DNA of 64,000 nucleotides. Origin: Limnoperna fortunei (taxonomy: Eukaryota; Mollusca; Bivalvia; Mytilida; Modiolidae). The notes beneath the pieces were generated by a model, which worked only from the letters and a program-made list of their open reading frames with translations, searched no databases and was not told where the DNA came from. The position numbers and the translations under genes are program-made. The stretch is from contig OX104114.1 of the NCBI GenBank assembly GCA_944474755.1, forward strand, positions 46,627,070-46,691,069. The letters are read 5' to 3'. The first letter of the stretch is position 1; every line of letters starts with the position of its first letter. This document shows, in pieces, positions 21,775 to 32,420 of the stretch.

Positions 21775-22726
21775 GAGAGAAAATGTCAGATCGCATTTGA
21801 GACACTGATTTCCCATAACAATCAATTAAGTCATGGTGACGACCACAAAACTTCTGGAGAGATAACATCAACATAGGTACAAAAAACCCTTGTTTGAGTA
21901 GTTTAGCAGTTAACAGCAGTGATCGGTCTAGAATATCGGAATACCGATCGCAGGATCGGAATACCGATCGCAGGATCTAGAATAACGTATAAGTTGTGAA
22001 ATGTACACACCATACACTGGAGCTGCTGGAATGTTGCTGTCGATGAACAGGAAGTTGACAATTGGAAAATTGAAGTCATATATAGAGTCTAGTTTGTAGT
22101 TTTCCTGAGTCTATTTCTAGAAGTAGGTCTAAGTAAGAGGCTGACCTTAGTGTATTGGTGGTGTCTCTAATTTCAAGCTCGCTAGGGTAAATTGAATGTA
22201 AATAGTCACCAAATTTAGCACTGTTGAGAGACAAAACATCATTAATATAGCGAAATGTTAAATTAAAGGTCTGGGCCAGTGTCTTTTCTTTCTTCTTCAG
22301 TAGGGGTTCTATGAATTCAGCCTCATAAGAGTACAAAAACAGGTGGGCGAGGAGAGGAGCACAATTAGTACCCATTGGAATACCAACAGTCTGTTGAAAA
22401 ACATGTCCTTCAAACATGACGAATATGTTGTCAATCAAAAAATATAACATATGACAGATTTGGTCTTCAGTATATTTAGTATTAGATTTAGAGTCATTGA
22501 TGACGAAGTAAGTTCTGTCACGACTAATTACCAGGTATTTATATCGTCTCTTTCCGTTTTTCTTGAAAAAGCAGCGTTTTATAAGATGTTTAAGTCTGGT
22601 TTTAAGCTGCGTATGAGGGATGGCCGTATAGAGTGTCGAAAAATCAAATGTTTTAATGCTGTTACAATGGGAAAGAGATCCAGACCTCAAGATGTCCTGC
22701 ACTGCTTTCATTATTATGTGTGACTA
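21775..22726 (-). pseudogene. Broken Penelope-like reverse transcriptase fragment
   Basis: Retroelement RT palm and thumb part. The main frame (22711-22076) shows motif A (TFDFSTLYTAIPH, residues ~21-33), motif B (GIPMGTNCAPLL, ~110-121) and motif C, where the usual YxDD reads YIND (155-158), so a catalytic aspartate is replaced. After a stop near 22076 the homologous frame continues with FNFPIVNFLFIDSN and PVYGVYISQLIRYS. It is then interrupted by a 20-bp tandem duplication near 21940-21980 and resumes as LLTAKLLKQG and SLQKF to about 21775. N-terminus and endonuclease are absent. Penelope-like is my best assignment; another non-LTR lineage is possible. Confidence 0.75.
21938..21977. repeat. 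20-bp tandem duplication
   Basis: CGGAATACCGATCGCAGGAT occurs twice in a row inside the RT relic, adding a disrupting insertion. Confidence 0.85.
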
Positions 22727-23038
22727 ACCGATTAGCTCAGTTTAAGATAAGATTTTTAATACAACTGCTAGACCAATTTACCATTTCTGCGGTGTCTACA
22801 CATTCAACATGGTCAAGAAACTATAGATTCAGTAAATTAAAACTGAAATTAGAAATGTGTAGTATTGTGTGAGTGGGATTATAGATATATAAATTTACAG
22901 AATTGGTGCGCAAGATTCATTACTAAATATTTCTTTTTTAGAAAACATGTTGTTCTTGTACTTCAGATAGCCTCGTTTTGGTCAACTAAAATCATTCTAA
23001 TCATTATTTAAAAAAAAACATATGTATAAATGTCTTCC
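22727..23038. other. Noncoding, 3' flank of FReD gene
   Basis: Probably includes the 3' untranslated region of the FReD gene. No canonical AATAAA was found in the first ~100 bases after the stop. Traces of upstream RT sequence may continue to about 22810. Confidence 0.4.
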
Positions 23039-23286
23039 TTATAAAGGTTTTATTTTCATGTCAATTGTTTTTAATGAGTATTTATATCCTTTCCAGTGGA
23101 ACCAATTAACCCCCACAGCTACAGTCTCATGTTCGCCCTTTAGATATTCTCCAGTCGGATTTGCAAAATGGCAGTTATTGTACCAAAAACCACCCTTGAA
23201 TGATTTTGCACACGACCCGCCTGCATTGTCATTGTCGACATCTTGGGTAGAAAACTTCATGTTATTATGCGGCTCCAAAGAATTAC
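23039..23286 (-). CDS. FReD gene exon 5: ligand and calcium region
   Basis: Encodes [20 protein letters not shown], then [32 protein letters not shown] and a final MKIKPL followed by TAA. It carries the calcium-binding DxDND and the last cysteine pair. Acceptor TTTGTTACAG. Confidence 0.95.
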
Positions 23287-26200
23287 CTGTAACAAAATAA
23301 TAATTTATTTTATTTACTGATATAAAAAATGGTAGCCTTCTATATACTCGTGGGTTTCACTATCAAACTGCCACCATGGCAAGCCATCTTGCCATAAATT
23401 ACCAAACCAGGGTTAAATACTAGTAGACAAGTAAAAGTACCAAACTACATGTGCTTCAGCAGGTAACTATATATATATATATATCTTTCTTTATGTATAT
23501 AGAATAAAATTCCATGAAAAAAAAATCTGTATATTATATCTGATGTATATGATAAATGAGATACTCACTTCTGTTGTCAAGGACATTACATGTGACTGAT
23601 TGAATACATCCCCAGACAATTGCTGCGAGTTCTAGCTTGATTCGTCTGTCAGTTTGATGTTTTTCAAGTAAAAAAAGCAACTTGTTTTTGAATGCCGTTT
23701 CTTGAAATAGTTTGCATGGAATTTTTGTGTTGTTGACAATGTATAATCTTTTTCACTATAATTACAAATACATATATTTTTAATTCAATGCAATTCGTAC
23801 TAACCGGCATCCCCAGAATAACCAGATATTCTAAGTTGATAACCACTGGCGACATTTCCAACTGCAAATATCATATATTTAGCGTATCTACTGTTACCCT
23901 CGAAGTCTGACATATCGACACGTAACTGGTACCAACCCTGCTTCGTTATGACATGCAGCAGTTCGTTACCTAAAACAGAAATTTGACATTTTTAAATTTG
24001 ATAATTTAAATATTTTAGCTGCTGATATGTTGGTTCGGGCCTACAATACTGTTTGATACTTTTCGTTATGACTGTTTGTCACGCGCGGCAAGACAAGGGC
24101 CTCTTTAATGAATACATGTTTATACAACTATGACTGTTTATCGAGCCTCCTTATGACTTTTATCACCAGTCTGCAAAACCTATGACTGTTTTTCTTGTAG
24201 CATTAAAGCGAGTTACTGTTGATTATTACTGTTTGTACGTTTATAAGGCGTATGGCTGTTTATCGCTTGTCTGCAAGGTTAATGGTTATTAATCAGGCGT
24301 CCGGAGGCGTAAAATGGTTTATTACTTACCCATAAGTCAGATTATTACACACCCGTAAGTCGTGTGGTTGTTAAGAACATGTCCACAAGCTTCAAATTGT
24401 CTAACACGTACCCGTAAGTCTGTTTATTAAACACCCGTAAGCCGAGTGGTTGTTTATCACATATCCGTAAGTCACATGGTTGTTTATCACACACCCGTAA
24501 GTCGTGTGTCTGTTTATCATGTGTCTGCAAGGCTTAAAATTGTTTATCTACCCGTAAGTCTGTTTATTACGTACCCGTTCGTCGTTTAGTTGTTTATCAC
24601 TTACCCGTAAGACATGTGGTTCCCAAGGCTTAAATTGTTTATTACGTACCCGTAAATCTGTTTATTACGTCTCCGTTCGTCTTGTGGTTGTTTATCGAGT
24701 ACCATAAGTCGTGTGGTGTCCAAGGCTTAAAATTGTTTATTACGTACCCGTAAGTCTGTTTATTACGTCGTGTGGTTGTTTATGTTTATCACGTACACGT
24801 AAGTCGTGTGGTTTTCAAGACTTAAAATTGTTTATTAAGTGCTCGTTCGTCGTGTAGTTGTTTATCACATACCAATACGATGTTTATCGGTGTCTGCAAG
24901 GCTTAAATTTGTTTATTACATACAATAAGGAGTTTTGTCCGTCTATCAAAGTGGCTTATGACCGTTTATCAAATCTTACGTTTTTTACTCTTTGTCCCGT
25001 ACTGTAAGACTATTGTCTAAGTGTACTGTACATAAGGATGGGTAGTCGCATTTCTTTATTTAGACTCTCCACACTTATTATTCACACATGTAGCTTGCTG
25101 ATATTAAACATCGTATCGAATATTTCAGATTGTCTCTAGAAAATATGGTATTTACCTAACCAAAATTCGCCGTTTAAATCTCCAAACCCTTTAACGTAAG
25201 AATCCCAGTCTTTAGTGAAGTCTACAGATCCATCCATACGTCTTTGTACTACCTATAAAGATGTGGTTTAAATTTGCTTATCAACATATGCTTGTATTAT
25301 CTAAGCACTATATATTTCTTATATGTATTTTAGTCATGATTTTACCAACGTTTCAATTTAATTTCTGCGGATCTGTTTTTAACAAATACTAAATTTGAAT
25401 ACAAAAATTTGATATTTTTTTTAGGCATAATATTTTCGTTTTACTATTTACTGTCCGACGTCAAGCGATGATTTTACTGCCGCACATTTAGTTTGGCTGG
25501 CGACGCGTTAGTCCGGACCAATAAAAAGAATATATATGATGATACTATTTACATTCAACAACCAATCCGACTGGTATCTGGATTATAATGGAAATACCTT
25601 AAAGCAATAATCAAGCAAATTATCGAGAATTTATTCCTCAAATGTGAGCATTATCCAATCAAAATCGACCAAAACAATCAATACATAAGGTTTTTACTAA
25701 TATGTGAAGAAATCGAAGTCCCTATTTTGTTTCTTCTGTAGTGTTTTATTTTATTTATTTAAGTGAAACAAATGTGAATTTCCAGCAAGAAAATACTTTA
25801 GTGTGGTAAAAAATGGCATTGGCATGTTTCCCCACTGTTGGGATATTTGAATTTAAGAAACTTACAAGCCATCCACCACCGTCAGAGCTCATGTCACAAT
25901 AGACATCTACTCCACCCTTTATCCCTCCTGGGTAGATTTTGTATAAACCAGATTTTTCCTCTCCCATCATCTGTATGTCAAAACAATCTCGTGGCAAATC
26001 GTCGCCAACTATAAATATGGAAAAAGATAATTTAATGTTTAAAAACTACTCCACTGAAAAAAATGATCGAAAATATTAGGAAAACAAAAGAGATTAGCAA
26101 CCTACGTGTGTATGTTTAAATGAGTTTAAACGCCAATGGATTTCGGTATTTTTCACCTATATCATGGCGTCCAGTTCTTATTATGGGAAGAGTACCTGGT

Positions 26201-27154
26201 GAAAACAATTAAGGTTGAAGTCGAGCACACCCTGTCCGCAGTAAGGGCTCAAACCCGCAACCTCAGTGTTGACAGGCAAGTGATCACAATAGACAAACAA
26301 ACAACAAACTTTGACTTGATTTGAAGGAAGTGGCTAATGTAAAAAGGCCTGCTTGTCAGATTTTCTCGTTTTAATTCTCAATTTTTAGTGTGGCTAGTTA
26401 TTAAACAGAGTGAAGCTCGGAACGGGTCAATAAATGCAGTGTGTATGATTAAAAAGTTACTTAATACATATTCCGGAAAAAAGACAAATGCAATTAAATA
26501 TTGGAAAAGATTATTTCAATTTTTCATATATATTGTGGTGTCAAGTTACCTCGTCAGTGAAGGTTAAATCAAGCCCACCTAACCCACATTCGGACTCGAA
26601 CACGCCGTTGATCAATAGTACGTGACCGATATTAACCCCTCGGCCAAGGAGGCCACCACCTTGATTATAAGATTAATTGTTTGTTTGTTTGTTTGAATAT
26701 TGTTTAACGCCACTTTCAGCAATTTTTCAGCAGGAGGAAGCCGGAGTACCCGGAGAAAACCCGGACCTTCGGTAGGAAAACTGTAAGATTAATTGAATTT
26801 AGTGTATACATTATAGAGTTTGTTCAAACTAATTATGAATAACTGCGTCACTCAATCATAAATGCAAAGGGCATTTAAACTGTACTAAGCCAACATACCT
26901 GGCTGTCCCTGTGGTGCAGTTTTGGTTCCAAATTGTATGCTCTGCATGATTTCAACCAAATTTTTAACTTCCACGCCCAGTTTATGTGTCTGAAACCATA
27001 CACCGGCCGTAATTGCTGCAGAAGCGACAATCACCACTAACAAAACGGTACTATTTGTCTGTGGAGTGTCCAGCGACTTTTTGGTATCGGCAGACATTTC
27101 AGTTCCCTGTCCAACATGTATTTTATGTGCTTTCTCCGAATTACCTTCCTCCAT
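23039..27154 (-). CDS. Type II membrane fibrinogen-related protein (FReD)
   Basis: Five exons join in frame: 27154-26899, 26008-25866, 25252-25156, 23969-23805, 23286-23039, predicting 302 residues and a TAA stop. Residues 1-35 are a polar cytoplasmic tail, ~36-55 a membrane helix ([18 protein letters not shown]), ~56-85 a short stalk, and ~90-302 a complete fibrinogen C-terminal domain of normal size. The four disulfide cysteines (94, 123, 246, 259) and the calcium-site DVDND are present. Such domains in ficolins, FIBCD1 and invertebrate FREPs bind acetylated sugars. A surface recognition or defence lectin is plausible, but its ligand is unknown. All borders are GT-AG with matching phases. 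Confidence 0.93.
23287..23804 (-). other. FReD intron 4
   Basis: Noncoding, with an (AT)n run near 23468-23484. Confidence 0.7.
23805..23969 (-). CDS. FReD gene exon 4
   Basis: Encodes [20 protein letters not shown], then [11 protein letters not shown] and [14 protein letters not shown]. Acceptor TTTTAG, donor GTTAGT. Phase 1 on both sides. Confidence 0.93.
23970..25155 (-). other. FReD intron 3, filled with a degenerate tandem array
   Basis: From about 24050 to 24980 it consists of irregular ~24-50-bp units built from CCCGTAAGTCGTGTGGTTG, TTTATCAC and TTTATTACGTA phrases. The array makes up most of the intron. Minus-strand frames such as 24345-24530 are by-products of the repeat. Confidence 0.8.
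25156..25252 (-). CDS. FReD gene exon 3
   Basis: Encodes [20 protein letters not shown] and then [12 protein letters not shown], the most conserved segment of fibrinogen-related domains. Donor GTAAAT, phase 1. Confidence 0.95.
25253..25865 (-). other. FReD intron 2
   Basis: AT-rich noncoding sequence between the exons. No repeat was recognised. Confidence 0.65.
25866..26008 (-). CDS. FReD gene exon 2: start of fibrinogen domain
   Basis: Acceptor TTTATAG, donor GTAAGT. Encodes the domain start LPRDCFDIQ, then GLYKIYPGG and [13 protein letters not shown], all landmarks of the fibrinogen A subdomain with its first cysteine pair. Confidence 0.93.
26009..26898 (-). other. FReD intron 1 with three SINE fragments
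   Basis: Contains reverse-oriented, truncated SINE pieces at about 26118-26300, 26520-26660 and 26677-26790. They are recognised by ATATCATGGCGTCCAG, the CTCGGCC head complement and GTTTAACGCCACTTTC. Confidence 0.75.
26899..27154 (-). CDS. FReD gene exon 1: cytoplasmic tail and TM
   Basis: Starts at ATG ([13 protein letters not shown]...) and ends with CAGCCAG before a GTATGT donor, one base into a codon. It encodes the cytoplasmic tail, the membrane helix and the stalk. There is no signal peptide; the N-terminal polar region followed by one helix indicates type II topology. Confidence 0.88.
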
Positions 27155-27593
27155 GCATAATGTATAGTGTACCAGTCAAAACAAACTGTGTAGCAGTATG
27201 TGTGCTTATCATACCTTTTATGAAAACTTATCGAGGCATTTAAAGTTTGACTGATTTCACGAATCTTTAGGCGTATTCGTTATGGTTGATAGGAAATCAA
27301 AATTCATATTTTAAAATTTTTTTTCAAAAGTTATCACACTGGAGCCTATTAAAATGTAATTGATCCGAGTTTATCAACGAAATGGAAACATACCAGAATA
27401 GAAACTATTGTTACAGTGTTTTATTCAAATTTTTTCACCAAGAATGTTAACATCGTGAATTTAAATTTTAATAAAAATAAATAATTGCTGTAACTTGTGT
27501 ACATATCATTTCTTGTGGTTTACAAAACCACTGTTTAAAAGATAATATGGCTATTGATGTGAGATAAACATATCCGAGCGCAAATACATTGTA
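27155..27593. other. Upstream region of FReD gene
   Basis: AT-rich 5' flank of the FReD gene. No TATA box or initiator could be assigned with confidence. Confidence 0.45.
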
Positions 27594-27698
<105 letters not shown>

Positions 27699-27699
27699 C

Positions 27700-28271
27700 G
27701 TTCAGCTGGAAGTATTTCGATATATTAAGGACGGGAACAAGTTTAACAGACAATAAATAAATTCGTGAATATTCTAGCATAGCAAATAAAAAAAAAACAA
27801 TCAAGACTTCCCAATACCGGATTCATAACATGTTTGTTGTAAATATAATGCCACATAAGCAGTTAGTATGCAGGACAAACATATCACATTGGTACTATAT
27901 ACTGAACGGCAAGGCTGGATTGTTGATCGGCTGTTAGGCATGTCCACCCTACCTGACCTATATAGACAAGTGCATATAAAGTTAAGATAACGTTTAAGTA
28001 ATAAACTAATCTGTGTTCAAAGAGGTATCATCCTACTGTCACTTTTAATAAGTGGAAAAATTGTGTCAAGGTGATTATTTTTCACTTCTTTTGTAAAGGG
28101 TTGATACGATATCATTGTTGTATACCTTTATCGCAAACTTACACCCAACAGGACCAAGGCTATAATAGCATACACAACATTCAAACATAATACAAATGAA
28201 GCTTAATTGTCATTTGATAGTGTTACCTTATTAATAAGAATACATGTTCTAAACTTGATATAAAATCTATT
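27700..28271. other. Intergenic, no gene seen
   Basis: AT-rich DNA. No recognisable gene; the first ~50 bases belong to the CAAT/TTGA-tailed repeat. Confidence 0.5.
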
Positions 28272-28437
28272 CTATAGTAAATACGTACGGGACAAATAAA
28301 GCACAACTATATATAAGGATCTTTTATATAGTAAATACGTACGGGACAAATAAAGCCCAACTATATATAAGGATCAATTATACAGTAAATATGTACGGGA
28401 CACACAAAGCCACAACTAGATATAATGCTTCACTCGG
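28272..28437. repeat. ~54-bp tandem repeat, three copies
   Basis: Units of the form AGTAAATACGTACGGGAC, AAATAAAGCACAAC and TATATATAAGGATC. The third copy is diverged, and weaker echoes continue to about 28510. Confidence 0.8.
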
Positions 28438-28689
28438 TAATTTATACACATGGTGCAAACCCAAACTATTTACAAGTCTATACGTTTTATAGAAAATACA
28501 TAGGGGACAAGCCGAACTGGATATTATTTAATTTCACAAAATGAACAATCAAAAATTCGCATTGTAATCTTTTGTAATTACTTATAATCAAGGTATCCTT
28601 GTCCTATAGTTATTGTCTCATACCGGTCCTATAGTCTCAACAGCGACCGAAAAGTCAAGACATAGGCATTTCGTTTCGGTGGTATTATT

Positions 28690-28800
28690 ATTAATCTTTA
28701 TCTTGATATGCTATGTCGTAATTACGACTTGCTATGTCGTTATGTCGTTATTACGACATAGCTATGTCGTTATTATGACATGTGTCGTAATTACATTTTT
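28690..28800. repeat. Cluster of TGTCGTAATTACGACA-like palindromes
   Basis: Overlapping copies of ATGTCGT, ATTACGAC and TATGTCGTTATTACGACATA form several alternative hairpins within ~110 bp. Function unknown. Confidence 0.7.
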
Positions 28801-29750
28801 TTCAAATGACCCTTATCGGCTTCCGTAATATCCTAAAGCTGTAACATTTGCTTATATTTCATGAGCTATATTTGAAAACTTCTGAAACAATGAAAAACGA
28901 CTGTGACGTTGGTTATTGGCCAAGGCATTTTCGTATTCCTATTCAATAATGGCATCTAGCTTTGTTACGTCAGTTCCATTGAAGAATGACGTCGACTCGA
29001 GTTGACCAATTGTCAGAAGAGCTTCGTGTTAACCTGCATTCCGATACCAGCATTCTAGTCAATGTATAACATTTACTGTTTTGATTTTGAACACAACTTT
29101 TAAATAACCTTGGCCGACGAATTTCGTAAATATTCAAGAAACTACATTTTTTCCTGTTACAAAATGTATATTAGTAGACGAAGTTTTATAATTAAAATTT
29201 CTTACCTCTAGAAAAAGGCAATTTCTTTCGAGAAAGGTGAAAGTTAGCTTGATTTTAGGACTTATTTGCACATTCAGCAAAAGTATCATTTCTTTTTTTT
29301 TCTTTAAAAATTGCAACACATGGTAAACAACTTCAATTTGAGCTCATTTTGTAGAAAAATTGTACATGGCAGTCATCTTGCTTGCAGGTTGAGGCTGTAT
29401 AATATAATTTAAAAAGAAAAAACACTGACACAGATCTGCAATTTCACCGTCCGCTATCACTGAAAAACAACTAAGTTCCGTGACTGGGCGTGTAATCTAA
29501 CAAGCGAGTTTGACAAAAGATACCACCCTCTATACATTCGTCGGCTTCTTACTTGGGCCTTCTCAAAATACACTCCGAAGAAAAAACTATATAGACTCGA
29601 CAACGTGATGACGTCAACTCTGTAACCTTCGACTTCTCGTTTTAAGTAGCATCGAGTTTACACTTCGCAACTCGTACGTCATTCTAGATCTTATCATCTT
29701 TATTCCCTTTGTCTAGACCGGGCACTTATTAACTATTAACTACTTCAAAT
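28801..29750. other. Intergenic, possible regulatory sequence
   Basis: No gene. It contains a perfect cAMP-response-element octamer TGACGTCA at about 29608 and a related TGACGTCGA at about 28988, with more CpG than its surroundings. Whether it acts as a promoter cannot be told. Confidence 0.35.
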
Positions 29751-29882
29751 TGTTTGTTTGTTTAAATGATGTTTAACTCCATTTTCAGCTATATCATGGC
29801 GTCCAGTTTTTATTGGGGAGGAAGCTGGAGTACCCGGAGAAAACCCCTGACCTGCGGTAGGAAAAACTGGCAATCCTACTTC
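29751..29882 (-). mobile_element. Truncated SINE
   Basis: The 3' half of the SINE in reverse orientation, from the GTTTGTTTG tail complement through ATATCATGGCGTCCAG to ACCTGCGGTAGG. The tRNA head is missing. Confidence 0.8.
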
Positions 29883-30256
29883 AATTGGATCACAGCCGAC
29901 AACTGAGAATTCTAGGCAGGTATTGTTACCACGTCCTGAGCACTCAGGTGCTTAAATGGTTTTGTTCTGCTTTGTGTCGAATCTTTGATTGAATGCGGAA
30001 TTTTGATTTTCTCCTTTACTTTCGACCATTGTTGGCCGGTCCATTTCCTTTTTATTTTTGTTAATTAGGACCATCCAAAAAATATCCAAGAATAGAATAA
30101 TCCATACCAAGTTTAGTTCACATTGGTCCTTTGGTCTACAAGCAGATTTCAACGTATGTACATGCAGAGGCTACAGTTCAATTTGTAATCAACATAATAT
30201 TTAGCATTTATAAAATAGAAATTTATATACATTGTTCCCTTTTGAATTTTAAGTTT

Positions 30257-30523
30257 TTAATTAAAATGCTTATTTAAAAACAATTTTGATTGTATAGATG
30301 CATCCAAGGTTGTAACAAGGACAGAATATATGGCCAGATAGTACCCCACAAATTCTAACTGTGGATACAGAAGACAACCTCTGCATGACAAATGTGAAAT
30401 TTGAACCTCACTATGATGTACTACCTGTATAATATTCAGATGACAATATTGGTGATTGGTCTTGAACACCACAATTCTATAATCAGCATTTAGCTCTGTC
30501 CACTGTGTAAGATTACATGACAA
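30257..30523 (-). CDS. Uncharacterised ORF
   Basis: An 88-codon minus-strand frame with a fairly balanced composition (TQWTELNADYRIVVFKTNHQ, then several Cys and His). The frame extends a little upstream of its ATG. No family recognised. It might be a repeat-borne fragment or a lost exon. Confidence 0.15.
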   Translation of the reverse strand: MSCNLTQWTELNADYRIVVFKTNHQYCHLNIIQVVHHSEVQISHLSCRGCLLYPQLEFVGYYLAIYSVLVTTLDASIQSKLFLNKHFN

Positions 30524-31486
30524 AGCTGTATTGGATTTAAATCAAACACAATACACATAACCAATTAGTTTCAGAGATTAGAGCTTTCTTTGGAATCCTC
30601 TGAATCTCAAGGACAATTACAACTTATTCCAAGTCCCAAGAAATAAATACTTGTATAAAACAACATAACACATTTTTTCTTTTTGATTGTTTTTTGTGTG
30701 CATTTAATAATATAAATGACAATATGAGCAAATGCTCAACATGTAAAATAAAAGTACATTTTCACATGTAGAACAAAATAAAAATAAATAGTAACAAGGT
30801 ACTGTAGCATACCAACACAACTAACATAAGCATATAAAATCAAACATCAACAAACTGGTACATAAGTAAGTAGTTTTTACTATTTTAATTGAATTTCTGT
30901 GAAAAATTTTCATAAAAATTCCTAAAAGTTTCATTTATATTTATTATTTTTTAATATACTTTTGGTCCCAAAACATAACAAATAATATCAATCAATTTAC
31001 AAGGTTAAAATTACAAGAAAAAATTTCAGTTTCACACAAACAATAAAAGTAGTTGTGCTTCAACCTGGTATTGGGTATTTATATGACTTTGACCGACACA
31101 TACATGTACTATTATTTAAGCACAATAGTTGGAACAACATAAATACAATAAACAACTGCCTTACATTTGAGCTCAGGTCTGAGCAGATGTTTGACAAATC
31201 TAGACTGTTTAGCTACCCCTAGATGGAAGGCATGGCTACCAGATATGGGATGAACCCAATCTGCTTGTCAATTTTGTTCCTCCAGACCTTGCAGTTCTAA
31301 AGAAAAAGATTTTTTTTTTTAATTATCTTAAACTGTTTAATTTTGCATAGTTTGTAAAAGTAGTTATTTAAATAAAACTCTTAAAATACATAATATTTCT
31401 CTTTATTATTTTAGGAGGACACAGCTATTTTGTGGATCTTCTGAGGATCATCCTTGTTAAGCTTTGTTTATATTGTAACAGTTACC

Positions 31487-31619
31487 ATGGCATTTAAGAG
31501 ACGAAAATATTTTAAAATTTTAATAGTTACAAAGATGGGAACCAATAACAGCAATGTTCATACAGAACTTTGGTCCAAACAAGCTGAAATGCTTATTTTA
31601 GAATATCAAACAAGACGAG
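31487..31619 (+). CDS. Possible first exon with Myb/SANT-like helix
   Basis: The ATG has a strong context (TTACCATGG) and lies ~75 bases after a TTATTATTTTAG acceptor. The frame reads MAFKRRKYFKILIVTK, then TELWSKQAEMLILEYQTRR, and ends at a possible GTAGGA donor. The W-x-x-x-x-x-M-L-I-x-x-Y-x-x-R-R pattern resembles the first helix of Myb/SANT-like or MADF DNA-binding domains. I found no downstream exon that continues this domain: the acceptor at 32636 keeps the frame open for only about 12 more codons. It is probably a gene fragment or chance. Confidence 0.2.
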
Positions 31620-32314
31620 GTAGGAGCTCATTTAACACCCTTTTTATTTTGTGAACTTTGTTAAGCGGAAAAAATTATCTTCATATTAAGTGATCACAAA
31701 TTTACCTGTATATTCACCCAATATTATGTAGACAGGTATCTGATTATGAATATGAGTATGAATCATGTTGCCTATTTTGATTACTTTAAAAGTGTGCAAA
31801 ACTACTGTTCCTTATTATACAGAATAGACTGGTTACCATAGTTACAACCTCTACATACATGATAAATAATTACAACATTTTTGTGACTAGAAGCAAAAAG
31901 ATGGCAAGGGAGACAATTGATAATCTATGGCAAGTCACCAATAGTCAAATCTACAATTAATTTATTAAATTCAGAATTTAAATGCTGTGTTATTCATTAA
32001 AACTTGCTGCACAAACACACACAACTAACATTCCAGTAACAAAATTACAAAATCACAACAAACATTCATAAATGTTCCAGATACATTAGACTGCTTAATA
32101 CTAGGTATGACACTTGACGTCATTTTGATGTTGGACAAACATTATGAGTTAAGAATAACAGCTGAATTTTCGATGGACGTTTTTGACAACATTTCAAACT
32201 ATTTATTAAAATATATGATGTGAAATGAACAAGTGGTCTTCAGACACAAAATTGGCCAATTTCCAATGAAAACAACTTACATTTATCGATTCTCTAACTG
32301 TAGCCCAAATGAAA

Positions 32315-32420
32315 TGTAGCGCCGCGAACGTTTGACATATTTACCGTGACGCGTGGTTCAAATTTTGTCGAGAGTCGCTGTTGTCATCGTATTTCAAAGA
32401 GTTCGCGGTAGTGGAGCCAT
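32315..32420. promoter_or_regulatory. CpG-richer patch, possible promoter
   Basis: Locally dense CpG (TAGCGCCGCGAACG, CCGTGACGCGTGG, GAGTCGCTG, GTTCGCGG) in AT-rich surroundings. On the plus strand a GTAGGTAAGTAA donor-like site follows near 32530. It could be the start of a short transcript opposite SCAI. Evidence is only compositional. Confidence 0.2.

Noticed and set aside
22451..22723. 90-codon plus-strand ORF
   Set aside because: Antisense shadow of the reverse-transcriptase relic.
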